Assembly: GCA_002786025.1 (NCBI GenBank)
Contig: NHNW01000075.1
Span: 123,784 to 187,783 of the forward strand
Source: Zasmidium citrigriseum
Lineage: Eukaryota > Ascomycota > Dothideomycetes > Mycosphaerellales > Mycosphaerellaceae
Direction: 5' to 3'
Length of the DNA: 64,000 nt
The position numbers and the translations under genes were made by a program. Shown here piece after piece: positions 20,298 through 30,124 of this stretch (positions within the stretch are counted from its first letter, which is position 1; each line of letters starts with the position of its first letter). The notes beneath the pieces are model-generated. The model searched no databases, was not told the DNA's origin, and saw only the letters and a list, made by a program, of their open reading frames with translations.

Positions 20298-21017
20298 TCA
20301 CGTGGCTTCCTTCTGCTTGAACCACTCCTTGCGTCGATCGCGGACTGCATCGCTGTTTTGATTTTCCGGCTTCATGAGAGCAATTGCAAGGTCTCGTAGA
20401 AACTCTGGGGTGCAAAGAAAGTCATCGTATCCTTTGATCCAGTCTCGACTACCATAAGAAACGTACATGTCCACGAGAAATCGACGGGCAGGAGATTCAG
20501 CCGGTGTGCCTCCGTAGATGATTGGGATGGTCGCGACGCTTGGAAAATAGTATGTGTTTTCTGGACCGACCCTCTCATCCGTCAGCTCTGCTAAGGCGGT
20601 GATCACAGCGTCGCAGAATCCATCGTCCAGGACCTTTTCGCCGAAGACGTATAAAAGGGCCAACAAGATTCTCTCGTCCTGCGCCGTCTCCTTGGTAATG
20701 TCTCCGGTCCGCTTTGAGATGATCTCCTTGCTGTAGCACCAGTCGATGTAGCACGAGACGACTTCTACTGAGTCGTCTACTAGCTTCACTTGACGTGCTT
20801 GTCCCTCTTTCCATTTCTTGTCGAACGAGGCACGGAAGAATGTCGATCTCTCTTTGATAAGGTCCTCGTGGATGTGGAATGTCTTTTGGTCGTTGCCGGT
20901 TCCAGCAATTATGGAGACCAGGCCACCATGGAACCTAAAAGGGTCAGCGAACAGCTGATATGGAAGGGAAAGGCGTTCGTACCTGGATCTCTTGGTGGCT
21001 CGGATTTCTGATGTCAT
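20298..21017 (-). CDS. BTB/POZ-domain protein, array member 3
   Basis: Exons 21017-20983 and 20934-20298 give 223 residues. The 48-bp intron (GTACGA..TTTTAG, branch GCTGAC) is a multiple of three and contains no stop, so it can also be read through to add 16 residues between KRSR and the BTB core. I call it an intron because three other members are cut at exactly this site and phase. An in-frame ATG further upstream (21122) is less likely. The core blocks are VSIIAG, FHIHEDLI, STFFRASFDKKWKEG, YIDWCYSKEI, LALLYVFGEKVLDDGFC and TPEFLRDLAIAL. The tail DRRKEWFKQKE is shared with member 4 and partly with member 5. Confidence 0.85.
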   Translation of the reverse strand: MTSEIRATKRSRYERLSLPYQLFADPFRFHGGLVSIIAGTGNDQKTFHIHEDLIKERSTFFRASFDKKWKEGQARQVKLVDDSVEVVSCYIDWCYSKEIISKRTGDITKETAQDERILLALLYVFGEKVLDDGFCDAVITALAELTDERVGPENTYYFPSVATIPIIYGGTPAESPARRFLVDMYVSYGSRDWIKGYDDFLCTPEFLRDLAIALMKPENQNSDAVRDRRKEWFKQKEAT

Positions 21018-21538
21018 GGCGGCTGACTTTGCCTTCTCGTCGTCGATGAGGTGTAGTTGTGTATAGCAAGTGGTTGTCGAGGGCGCTGTGGTAGATGTTG
21101 GTGAAGAATAGGATTTCATCAAGTGGTTAGGTGTCGTCTTAATGAGCTACGCACATGCATCTCAGTCTGCGTTAGTCGTGAGGCAGCTGTGCCAGTGATC
21201 ACATGCTCGGCACGCTTTGAGCGACAGATACGGCCGCTCTCACATGTCAAGCATCGAGGCTACTCTTGCTACAAGGCCTTCTTAATTAGTTCTGCAAGAT
21301 CGCCCGAGAAGAGAAATAATACGGATGAATGAAGAATGCATGGTAATGATATTGTATTGACGAAAACATGAATTGCAATCTGGATTGGGCAAGGCCAAGT
21401 GTCCTACATTGTTCAGAAGAACAAGTCGAAGCACATGGCGAGGTCCTTACTTACCTGTGAAATTTTTCCTTCTCCCTCGGTGCGCCCGCTCTGGGCCGTC
21501 ATCCGCCCTCTCCTGATCCCAAGGACTCGCGCTCTCCT
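21018..21538. other. Spacer in the BTB array
   Basis: 521 bp with no recognised feature beyond flanking promoter and 3' sequence. Confidence 0.5.
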
Positions 21539-22225
21539 TCAAGACTCCTCCTTCTGCTTGAACCACTCCTTACGACGGTCGAAAACCTTCTCACTAGCAG
21601 GCCGCGCTCTGTTCTGGATTTGAGCAACGGCGAGATCGCGCAGAAATTCCGGAACGTCCATGTATTTGTCATTGTCGAACCAGCGCTTCCGACCATAGGT
21701 GATGAAGATGTCTACGACGTAACGACGAAGAGGGGAGCTGGGCAGAGTGTTGTTGTAGATGAGCGGGACAAACCAGGTTCCACCATAGTAGATCATCATT
21801 TCGCCAGACTCAGTCTTGACCCGGGTGTCTTGCAGCTGGGTCATCGCCGTAAGGACCGAGTCGCAGAACTTGTCGTCTTGGGCCTTGTCGCCGAAAAAGT
21901 AGAGTCTCGCTAGTAGTCGTTGCTCTTTCGCTACACTTGCCATAGTCATTTCCGCAGGTTCGCAGCTACTCGAGGCGAGCTGTTGGCTGTAGCACCAGTC
22001 GATGTACAGTGACACCTCTTCGGGGGAGTCCTCGGGTAGGGTGATCTCGCGAGTTTGACCCTCCTGCCACTTCTTATCAAGAGCAGCGCGGAAGAATAGC
22101 GACGTCTCTTTGATGACATCCTCGTGGACTTGGAAGGACTTCTGCTTGTCGCCTTGGCCGGCCTTGATGGTAATGAGTGCGCCCGAGATCCTGGCTCGTT
22201 TCTTCACGCGCGTCTCTCCCGTCAT
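21539..22225 (-). CDS. BTB/POZ-domain protein, array member 4 (intronless)
   Basis: A single exon codes for 228 residues. The N-terminus reads MTGETRVKKRAR and passes straight into the BTB core (ITIKAG, FQVHEDVI, SLFFRAALDKKWQEG, YIDWCYSQQL). It lacks the intron that cuts the same KRxR site in the other four copies, so this copy has lost it or came from a spliced transcript. Shared later blocks are LARLYFFGDKAQDDKFC, VPEFLRDLAVAQI and the tail DRRKEWFKQKE. It is closest to member 3 by tail and core. The short start supports the choice of internal ATGs in members 2 and 3. Confidence 0.9.
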   Translation of the reverse strand: MTGETRVKKRARISGALITIKAGQGDKQKSFQVHEDVIKETSLFFRAALDKKWQEGQTREITLPEDSPEEVSLYIDWCYSQQLASSSCEPAEMTMASVAKEQRLLARLYFFGDKAQDDKFCDSVLTAMTQLQDTRVKTESGEMMIYYGGTWFVPLIYNNTLPSSPLRRYVVDIFITYGRKRWFDNDKYMDVPEFLRDLAVAQIQNRARPASEKVFDRRKEWFKQKEES

Positions 22226-22705
22226 GATGGTGGTTGTTGCGAGGTGCCGGTTGTAATGAGCTGGTTATGAGGTGTTGGTTATGCGCGCTAGTTCTGTTGA
22301 TGAAGGGTTGCGGTCTGCTTGCTAGAGTGTTGGCCCGAGCAATGTTGAGTTGTCAGTTGTTGAATTGATAGGAGAGGGGATGTGGCCGTCCATATATAAT
22401 GTTCGATTCGGTTTCCAAGTGTTATACGTCGTGGGTGGTGATGGCTGCAATGGCATTCATTCGTATCAAACCTATACTTCAAACCTTCCGTCAGCTTGGA
22501 TACAATGGCTTTGTTGAGCTTCAATCGATTGTCATACGGTTGCTTTGTCTCCATCTCTACCGTCACTGCCAGCCTCCGTACGCCACTTCAAGTTCTGCCC
22601 ACACTTTGAGCCGAGTTCATGTCCTTGCCCGTTCCCTCACTACGCACTCCTTCTAACGTGATGCGGGGACTGCAACGGCGGAACGTCCTGGATCTAGAAG
22701 CTCGA
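22226..22705. other. Spacer in the BTB array
   Basis: 480 bp. No feature recognised. Confidence 0.5.
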
Positions 22706-23422
22706 TCACGAGGCTTTCTTGAACCACCGCTCCCTCTCCTTCCATTGCGGGACATGCTTTGGCTGCGATCTCGCGTCGAAGAATTTCTTGCACAGGTCCC
22801 TGGTGAATTCGGCATTGAGGTTCTCTTCGCACCCTGCCATCCAGCTACTATTCCCGTTATGGAGGTGTAGAGAGAGCATCATTTCTCTGGCAGGACATCC
22901 TGCACAAGTTCCCTCATACAGTATGTTGATGGCCTTGCCGATAGGATAGTAGTAGGTGTTCTTATGGCGCTCGTCTATTCTTGCCAGAATTGCGCTGACG
23001 ACAGCGTTGCAGAAGTCGTCATCCACGATCTTTTCTCCGAAGACGTACATGTGAGAGAGGAATTCGAATTCGGCAAAAATGTCGGCTCTCTCGAGTTCAC
23101 TGTGTGCCTTTTCCGACTTCGAGGCGATTCGAGAGCTGTAGAGCCACTCCAGATAGGCGCCTACAGTCGAGGGGTCGTCTTCCGGAAGTAGGATCTTGCC
23201 ATCGTGGCCTTCCTGCCAGCGCTTGGAGACTGCGGCCTTGAAGAATGTGGAGCGCTCAGATAAGAGGTTTTCGTGGACGACGAATGAATTGGTTGTCTCG
23301 GTGCCGGCAATGATGGTGACAGTGGCGTCAGTGATTCTGCGAGTATGAGTCGGTAGGCTTCCAACAAGGGAATGTGTCTCATCGTACCTCATGCGCTTCG
23401 ACACTCGCGGATCTTCGGCCAT
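22706..23422 (-). CDS. BTB/POZ-domain protein, array member 5
   Basis: Exons 23422-23388 and 23336-22706 give 221 residues. The 51-bp intron (GTACGA..CTCGCAG) is again a stop-free multiple of three at the conserved phase-2 site inside KRMR. Core blocks are VTIIAG, FVVHENLL, STFFKAAVSKRWQEG, YLEWLYSSRI and LSHMYVFGEKIVDDDFC. The C-terminal helix (AEFTRDLCKKFF) is more diverged than in the others, and the tail ends ERWFKKAS, an eroded form of the member 3/4 tail. It is the most diverged copy and sits at the upstream end of the array. Function unknown. Confidence 0.85.
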   Translation of the reverse strand: MAEDPRVSKRMRYDETHSLVGSLPTHTRRITDATVTIIAGTETTNSFVVHENLLSERSTFFKAAVSKRWQEGHDGKILLPEDDPSTVGAYLEWLYSSRIASKSEKAHSELERADIFAEFEFLSHMYVFGEKIVDDDFCNAVVSAILARIDERHKNTYYYPIGKAINILYEGTCAGCPAREMMLSLHLHNGNSSWMAGCEENLNAEFTRDLCKKFFDARSQPKHVPQWKERERWFKKAS

Positions 23423-23944
23423 ATTTGCGATGTCTGACCGGTAATGCGCTTTGAGTGTCGGCAAAGTGCGCGTGCGTGTGCGTCTGTTGATGTTGAGATT
23501 ACTAGTTGGAGCTGAAATTCGAGGCCACGGCAGAGCGGCTTGTGAGCAGCAAACGCCGGTCTTGGCGTTCACGTGAAGATAGATCTGTGGTGCTTTTGAG
23601 GTCAGTGGAAGTCAGTAGAGTCTGTGGGTAAAAACCTTTGAGTAGGGCATCGGGGCGATTGCTGCACGTATGTGTTCGCGTCTGTTCCAGTGCTAAAAGT
23701 AAGACAGGTTCAACGTCTCGGACCTACTTGAATGATACTGATTTTATGCTTCTTGACGGTCTGCAGACTGCAAGGCACTCAATCGATGAGGTTCATACTG
23801 AGTCAGTACATGTGCATCTTCCAATCTCAAGCAGAGCCAGGTGTCTCATCCACCAAACGCCAATTTCATGCTTCAAGATTGTTTCTCCGCTCCGCCCGTA
23901 CCTGCACTCAAGTCAGCCACAATCCCCCACATCACCCTCCAAGA
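23423..23944. other. Intergenic, 5' border of the BTB array
   Basis: 522 bp. Short plus-strand frames are antisense to the neighbouring gene or lack domains. Confidence 0.5.
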
Positions 23945-24367
23945 TCACCTACCAGACCAAAACCCCTTCGGCACCTTATCCTTCTCGGCATCCTCATTTT
24001 TGATCTTCTCCTCCGCTCTATCATACCTCTGCTGCACGTCCCGATTATGCCTCGCGACCTCCTCCGACCCCTCGCCCTGGGCAGGAGGATTATCACTGAG
24101 GATTTTAGGTTCTGCGCCTTTACTCGTCTTCTGTTGCTCTGCGCCGCTGCTTGGCTGTTGCTGCTGGCCAGCCTTGGGTGGTGGAGGACCGGGATGCTCG
24201 GCATCTCGCTGGGTCTGGTTCGCGCTCGTGTCTGGGCGAGCTTCGCCGGAGCCGTAGTCTTGGTGAGCGAAGCGGCGGCCGGTGATGGCGATTGAGGGGG
24301 TGATGGTCGTGGAGTTGGCCACGGAGCGGACGAGGTTTGGCTGGCGGAAGGTACGTAGGAGAGACAT
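23945..24367 (-). CDS. Conserved small fungal protein with mitochondrial presequence
   Basis: A single exon codes for 140 residues. The first 30 residues are rich in Arg, Ser, Thr and hydrophobics with no acids (MSLLRTFRQPNLVRSVANST) and end near RRFAHQDYGSGE, a pattern typical of a mitochondrial targeting peptide and its cleavage site. The rest is hydrophilic, with EHPGPPPPK, PKILSDNPPAQ and a C-terminal charged helix ending KDKVPKGFW. These blocks recall an ascomycete-conserved small mitochondrial protein of unknown function. It has no membrane segment. The matrix location is inferred from the presequence only. Confidence 0.75.
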   Translation of the reverse strand: MSLLRTFRQPNLVRSVANSTTITPSIAITGRRFAHQDYGSGEARPDTSANQTQRDAEHPGPPPPKAGQQQQPSSGAEQQKTSKGAEPKILSDNPPAQGEGSEEVARHNRDVQQRYDRAEEKIKNEDAEKDKVPKGFWSGR

Positions 24368-24744
24368 GGTCGCAGTTAGAGTAGTGATCTGTAGGATTCT
24401 TTGCGGTCGGGAGAGTCTGAGAAAGGCAGGTTAAGGTATCTTTCTTCAGCAGTGCATGTGAGAGAGGAGGTGCAGGAAGGGGTGATTGACGAGCGGTGAC
24501 ATCAACGATGTGCAACCACGCGACCTCCAGCCGTTGTTTGTTTGCATGTTTAACCCCTTTGAGGCTTGATCGTACCCTCTGATCGAAGTTATGTCGCGCA
24601 AATACGTAAAGTGAGCGCGTTTCGATGGCTGGTATCGCTGCTATCAGATGGAGAAGAAGCAAGCATTGCTTTGAGGCTGGTCTAAGGAAACTCAATCTGG
24701 GATGGTCGGACCTGAGTGCGGCGCTGTCTCATTGGCTGTCGATG
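24368..24744. other. Intergenic
   Basis: 377 bp between two minus-strand genes. No feature seen besides the promoter of the mitochondrial protein gene. Confidence 0.5.
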
Positions 24745-25919
24745 TCATCGTCCCTGTTCTTCTAGCTGGCACGGCGTCAGCTTCTCCTGCTCCTTCTCCT
24801 TCTCCTTCGCCTCGACATCTTTCAAACATGGCGCAACGAAGATCTCTCCCGTCCATGCTCTTACCACTGTCCCGATTGCTACGACAATCCATAGCAGGGT
24901 TACCACGATCGAGAAAATCGTGCCCAAGGTGCTGAAGAATGCCGAGGGCAGCTCCTTCCCCAACGTGGTCGTGGCTACCGTAAAGACTCCCAGCGGGAAA
25001 GTGAATCCCCACCAGCCCATGTTGAACGGAAACTTGCGTGAGTGATGGATTGTGGCCACCGCAAAGGTGAGCCATACCAAGCCGAATCCCCACATGACAA
25101 TTCCCGTGAGGAAGCCCACGACGTACAGTATCTCGCCAGCGTTCTGAACAGCCGGTAGAGAGTGCTGCTTCGGGAACACTTCGATGGCAACTTTACCCAG
25201 TTGCATGATTCCGAAGCTGCCCTGGCCCAGGGGACCCAGAGGCAGGAAGCTGGACACGATGACTGCTTTTGGTGGCAGACTGACGGTCGTCAGACGGAGC
25301 AGGTACAACACGATGACCATCATGGCCAGTGGTACTCCGGTGGCCCAGAGAATGTAAGAGACGATTAACGTGATCAGCTGCTCGTCGGGGCTTGGGATGA
25401 CGGACGCCACGATTCCTCCAGAGGCGGCCACGACGATTGGCGACACTATCGGCAGAAGCCAGGCCGCTGTTATGGACTCGATCTTGTGGTGATGCTCTGT
25501 CATGCTATTTTCTCGAGTCAGTCTCAGCTCCTCTTTACGGGTCACCAAGGATGTGCCAACACTCACAGGATGAACGGCAAGGAAAAACAACAGGCCACAC
25601 TGACCGCCGCATCAATCCACCAGATTGCCCACGCCACTTTCCACCACTGGCCACCCCAAGCAGGCACGCACACGAAAACGATCATGTTGATGATGGTCGC
25701 CAATCCCATCGGGAATGTGCCCAAGAACAGACTCTGCGTCGGATGCCGCACCATCGCCATCCAAATCCTTGGGTAGAGGGTGTACCTCGCGATCGAGATG
25801 CCCAGGAAGATGACGAATAGCAAGACATTCAGGCCGAAGATGATGCATGAGATATACTGCAGCCAGGCGCCGTTGTAGGGGAGGTTGTGGAGGAGGATGG
25901 ACGTGATGCCGGTGCCCAT
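24745..25919 (-). CDS. SSU1: Plasma-membrane sulfite efflux pump, TDT family (Ssu1-like)
   Basis: Exons 25919-25567 and 25504-24745 (62-bp intron, GTGAGT, CTGAC branch, phase 2) give 370 residues, with about ten hydrophobic segments spread along the length, as in tellurite-resistance/dicarboxylate transporters. Ssu1-type marks are the first helix after LHNLPYNGAWLQ, the TLYPRIW..HPTQSLFLGTFPMG block near residue 60 and NMGWWGFTFPLGVF near 300. Ssu1 proteins export sulfite or bisulfite and protect against sulfite formed from cysteine or sulfur-amino-acid breakdown, and in dermatophytes aid keratin reduction. The C-terminus is a Lys/Glu-rich cytosolic tail. Malate permeases of the same family are the main alternative, but the first blocks fit the Ssu1 branch better. 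Confidence 0.85.
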
Positions 25920-26677
25920 GTTGACGCTAAACTAGGAGGGTGTGAAGTTGCGCACGATGCGCCGCCAACCGTGTTGATTCTTGCATGTCTTAATATTGGA
26001 TCGCGCGGTATTGTCGCTATTGGTGGATATTGATGGCTAGGTCTTGCATCTCTTGTTGGTGCCGACTGGGGTCGCTTGGCATTTGGCACCGCTGCCGGCA
26101 GGGTCTGACATGGCCGGTGGGTTGGATAATAGAAGGTAGAACAAAGGTGGCGAAGGTAAAAGATGCGATTCTCTTTGTTCTTTCGTCTGATGAGTCTACT
26201 CTCTTCTCTTCGACTGATCGTCCTCTAGTGGCGTCGAAAAGCGGGGCCTGCGGATGCGCTAGTATGCGCCTGCGTCTTGCATTGGCAGTTGGTCCAAGAT
26301 GAAATGTTAATGCAGTCTTTCCGGAGCATTAGATTGTCACCGCACCGCGCCGTAACAGCCACGAGGAAGTCAGGCAAGCAGCCCTTCGCAAGGTGCAAGA
26401 CGCCAAAAAACCCGAGCGCAAGTGACTGGAAGCCTCCGTCCGCGACCTGGTTGGATGGCAAAAGCAAAGGAGCACATCCAAAGCAAATGCACAAAGGCAT
26501 GTATAAGCCGCGCGAGACACGAGAGGAAACCTTCACCACAGCCACCGAAACGAGTGCGGCTCAGAAATTCAAGAACAAACCAAGAAGCAAAAAGATCAAT
26601 CTCAACGATCACAACCCTCTCAGAATCGAACTAACAACCTGCAAAAGCCCAAAAATCCCAAAGACACCCCACAAAAC

Positions 26678-26682
26678 AAAAA
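26678..26682 (-). terminator. T5 run downstream of the tRNA-like element
   Basis: Five T residues on the minus strand, 28 nt past the 3' end of the tRNA-like element, fit a Pol III terminator. On its own the run is weak evidence. Confidence 0.25.
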
Positions 26683-26710
26683 GATTCAATCGCCTCAACG
26701 ATCTCATCTT

Positions 26711-26823
26711 TCGTCGCAAGCCGGACTCGAACTCGCAACCTACATGGCCCTCCAATGTAGGTAGATACCCGCCCTCGAAAGAAACCCTTCACATTAAACT
26801 CTTTGACCAGGTCACCGGACGAC
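26711..26823 (-). tRNA. tRNA-like or tRNA-derived element, non-canonical
   Basis: The minus strand holds a box-B-like GAGTTCGAGTCC and, upstream, an 8-bp hairpin ACCTACAT/ATGTAGGT with a 9-nt loop that could be an anticodon arm (GGA, Ser, if the loop is read TT-GGA). A box-A-like stretch (TGACCTGGTCA) is present, with partial end complementarity TCGTC/GACGA. The T stem pairs at only 3 of 5 positions and the spacing between box A and the arm is too long, so it does not fold as a normal tRNA. It may be a decayed tRNA or the head of a tRNA-derived SINE. Confidence 0.3.
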
Positions 26824-27848
26824 CTGAAGGCGTTGTGGGGAGAAAGAATACTAGCGTAGGCTCTTCAGACTTAGACCATCTGACCCATTCTTTTGTGTGC
26901 ATGTAGATTCTTTTTTGACTGGTTGGCTGACGGATCAATTCGAAATATATAGCTTTCTGCGGTGTAGGAGGATGGTGCCGCGGGAGTGTTTTGGTGCCTG
27001 GGGAATGTGCGTGTTCGGAGATGGGTTTTCAGGGAGGTGGACAGGCGACTTTCACATATCTTCGCATGTGGGTCTTGGATTGTTTTGGATCTAGTGAGGC
27101 TCGTTGCTCCTCGTATGTCTCCTTATGAAGTGCATATTTGGCATAAAACTGGCGCATTGCTCCAAGAGAGGCAGAGGTTGTTGACGGTGCGGTTCATGAG
27201 TCGTCTGGGAAGATGTCGTGGCCTTGACATCTTTTTTGAATTGGTTGGCCCGGTGAGAACAATATCCTACATTAGCACTGGATGGAGTTTTAATGCAGAG
27301 TGTCGGTGCCATGGTTCTTTGCATTTCACATCGACCATATTATTCTTGCCCACAACTCCAGTCTTTCACGTGCTTGCATGTGCGGGCACGACGGAAGCGC
27401 TAAAAACGCTAGCGTGCATGCGGAAGGAGCGGCTGCCCTAGCAACTCCAATTTCCAACTTCGTCTCTCAAGTTTTGCGTGACGTGATTGCGGCAATCCAC
27501 AACCGCAAGATTTGCGAACTTCTGAGACTGCAGAAGCGTGCGTTGAGAAGCTGTCCTGGATATGGACGCTTGCGCATTCTTACGCTCGGATCCCTCGTGG
27601 ACATGGCGCGGCTTCATGCATCCTAACTTTCCGACTCTAGGGGTAAACCAACCATTCAACATCGCCGGACTGCTCGCAGAGGATCATTGTACTTCCAGAC
27701 AATACAGTCTCCGACATGTCCGCCTTTCGTCACAAGATGTGGTGAAGAGGGGGGCTTGTCGCGGGGGTTGATACAAATGTTCCTCTTGTCTGCTTGCCGC
27801 TAGCCTTACAGGACAAAGTTTGATTCACATGAAGTCCAACGTTTGAAC

Positions 27849-28739
27849 ATGGCGCTTCCGCCATATGACAGTATCATTGAGTCCGAAATCCTCCCATTAT
27901 ACCACTCGAGCATCAATCTCCAAGGCAGACTCTTGTGCAAGCAAGAGCTTGTGACACCGTCGATCCAAGCCATTGAGCGACGATGGTGTCGTGTTGAGGC
28001 CGAACTACGAGGCACAGTACTCAAACTGTTCTTCGTTTACGGATCATGCAAGAAATCGGTCCGCTCATACACTCTCCAAGCAGCCGACGTCGGCCGGGCA
28101 GTTGATTACAAGCAAAGAAACGATGCTTTTCGTATCCGAGTGGAAGGCGAACAGCTCATCTTCCTTGCACCGGATGCCGCTATGGCAGTGCGATGGGTTG
28201 AAAGTCTTCTCACTGCAATTGCAATCAGCGAGCCGCTTGATGAAAGGAAGATGCCCAGATATCCAGCACTGCCAACTCGAGGTGCAAAACCTTTGGCAAA
28301 GGGCATCGAGACGAGCTTCCGATGTCGGCTCTGGACTGAGCTCTCCTGGTCAGGTCGACATCGTCGAGAGTGGTTGCTGGAAGTATCGAGTCCATCATTC
28401 AAGAAAAGATGGCGGGAGGTAGTGCTTGGGAAAGAAGACCAGACGATGCCAAAGCCGAGCTCGTCAGGATCGCTCTCAGGGACCGAATGTGAGAGGAGGA
28501 GCAGGACTGGCTCCGTCGCATCTAGGTGTCAGTGTCCATGTGCGAATTGCTGGCAGGCAATCGAGCGTCGACCTCCCGTGGCCAGAGAAGTTGACAAACC
28601 CATTGATATCGACTTTTCATGGGCCGCATTGCCCAACTCCTATCGATGCAGCCGAGTGTTGACAAGAGGTGCGGAATGGAAAGGCGCATACTACGTCAAA
28701 GGTGGACGTCGAATTGAATATCCTCGTCTTTCGTCATGA
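27849..28739 (+). CDS. PH-domain protein, fungal type
   Basis: A single exon codes for 296 residues. The start (MALPPYDSIIESEILPLYH) and the next 110 residues follow the fungal PH-domain pattern: a first strand with LQGRLLCKQEL, an RRWCRVEAELRGTVLKLFFV pair of strands, a central SYTLQAADVGRAVDY, and a closing helix AVRWVESLLTAIAIS with its Trp. PH domains bind phosphoinositides or proteins at membranes. The C-terminal half is basic and Ser/Arg-rich, with a small CQCPCANC cluster and no second domain. Fungal relatives are often much longer, so a 3' exon could be missed, but the stop lies before any plausible donor I can see. Ligand unknown. Confidence 0.7.
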   Translation: MALPPYDSIIESEILPLYHSSINLQGRLLCKQELVTPSIQAIERRWCRVEAELRGTVLKLFFVYGSCKKSVRSYTLQAADVGRAVDYKQRNDAFRIRVEGEQLIFLAPDAAMAVRWVESLLTAIAISEPLDERKMPRYPALPTRGAKPLAKGIETSFRCRLWTELSWSGRHRREWLLEVSSPSFKKRWREVVLGKEDQTMPKPSSSGSLSGTECERRSRTGSVASRCQCPCANCWQAIERRPPVAREVDKPIDIDFSWAALPNSYRCSRVLTRGAEWKGAYYVKGGRRIEYPRLSS

Positions 28740-28825
28740 AACTTGCGGGATCTTGGGATCGGTCATTGGCTTTGCGAATGTGTTGGCGATAGGCGTATTC
28801 CGAAAGCTTTGCTGTATCAACGGTC

Positions 28826-30124
28826 TCATGTCATACAACTCGGCACAGTGAAACCAGTCGTCCACCTCAGCGATCCCAGAATAGCCGTGATAAACCCCAC
28901 GCCAACGAAGAGGCTACAAGCGCCGTAAAAGTACGCATGTTTCAGCCTGAGGGTGTCCAGCTCGAGAACCCAAGTACTGACCGTCGTCAAAGCACCACAG
29001 AATCCATCCATGATGCCCTGGAGCACCTGACAGCCAACGATCACGGACCCGGCCGAAGACATCTGAAGATCATAAGCCATGCCCAAAATGCACGTCCCAA
29101 GAATGTTCGCAGTAAACGTGCCGAGTGGGAAGCTGCGTACCAGTCTATTCATGTGGACGGACAGTTGGAATCGCAGAAGACATCCGAGAGGCGCGAAGAC
29201 GAGGGCGAAGAGTACTTGGCCCCGCCAACGATCGTGGACGGGCCAGATCGTCATCAAGACAGCCCCAAGCCAGCATCCAGGTCCCAGTACGACGATGGAG
29301 GGATTTATGATCCGGCTTAAATGCCAGACGGGTATCTTCTCTGCCGGACGAGCGAGAGCAGTCGCCAGGTGGGCGCCACAAGTCAATGCCACGATGCTCA
29401 AACCAACTTCGAGGATCAGAACAGCCAGCACTGCCATGACACTGTCGCCCGCCGGCCGCGAGCGTGATAACGACGCCGTGGTTTCAGTAGAGACAGCCGC
29501 AGTGTTGAGGTCATTCGAAATTGCAAGGAACGCATCCCGACACACCGAAGCAAACGACGTGAAGGATCCACAGAAGCCAACAGTCAAGCCGATGTAGGCT
29601 GGTATGCCTCCCTTGACGGATGTAAGAGATTTGCTGGCGGTGTCCTCCAGCTCCTTGTCTCTCTTCTCTTCTTGAATTGTATCGTCCGACGATGCGCTCG
29701 CCTCTTGTCGAGCTTTGTCCAGCTCTTGCCTCCAATGTCGACGGAAGAGCATACGATCCTCGCGAATCATTCCCATAAGGAAGCTACCTCCGACATTTGC
29801 CCACAAGTCCGTATTGGCGATGAGTGCGCCTGGGTAGACTGTCAAAGCCTGGAGGCCAATCCGAGCGAGTACGCCGAAGATCGAAAAGAAGATAAGGTAT
29901 GAGACGATATAGAGTTGATTGATCCAATGCGTCGCTTTCGAAGGACCTCGTTGGTCGTCTTTAGGTTTGGAATCTTCAGCAGGATGAGAAGGTTGTGTTC
30001 GAGTCGATTCCAGGCTCTGATGCTGATAGATTGTACTTTCATTTGGATACGCGTCCGGTGCTGGTGCTGCAAGCTCATTAAGCCCGATCTCGTTTTGTAT
30101 AACATCATCATCTCTTTCGTCCAT
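28826..30124 (-). CDS. FEX1: Fluoride exporter with two fused CrcB domains (FEX)
   Basis: The frame gives 432 residues from an ATG in good context at 30124. The same frame opens at 30286, but that extension reads like leader. A soluble acidic N-terminus of about 70 residues is followed by two CrcB repeats. The first has ANVGGSFLMG and GFCGSFTSFAS, and the second NILGTCILG and GFCGALTTVSTW. These are the Asn- and Thr/Ser-bearing channel motifs found in each half of eukaryotic FEX proteins. A charged 60-residue loop separates motifs within the first half. FEX proteins sit in the plasma membrane and let fluoride leave the cell. Fused double-domain architecture is the norm in fungi. No regulation is visible. 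Confidence 0.9.
   Translation of the reverse strand: MDERDDDVIQNEIGLNELAAPAPDAYPNESTIYQHQSLESTRTQPSHPAEDSKPKDDQRGPSKATHWINQLYIVSYLIFFSIFGVLARIGLQALTVYPGALIANTDLWANVGGSFLMGMIREDRMLFRRHWRQELDKARQEASASSDDTIQEEKRDKELEDTASKSLTSVKGGIPAYIGLTVGFCGSFTSFASVCRDAFLAISNDLNTAAVSTETTASLSRSRPAGDSVMAVLAVLILEVGLSIVALTCGAHLATALARPAEKIPVWHLSRIINPSIVVLGPGCWLGAVLMTIWPVHDRWRGQVLFALVFAPLGCLLRFQLSVHMNRLVRSFPLGTFTANILGTCILGMAYDLQMSSAGSVIVGCQVLQGIMDGFCGALTTVSTWVLELDTLRLKHAYFYGACSLFVGVGFITAILGSLRWTTGFTVPSCMT

Larger units (their letters stand above)
25920..27848. other. 1.9-kb intergenic region with a tRNA-like element
   Basis: No protein gene is supported. A plus-strand frame at 26277-26906 is A-rich, Lys-biased and runs through the tRNA-like element, so it is spurious. 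26540-26690 is A-rich on the plus strand. The only structured element is at 26711-26823. Confidence 0.5.

Noticed and set aside
26277..26906. 209-codon plus-strand frame
   Set aside because: Lys/Thr/Pro-rich read of A-rich DNA that runs through the tRNA-like element, with no domain.
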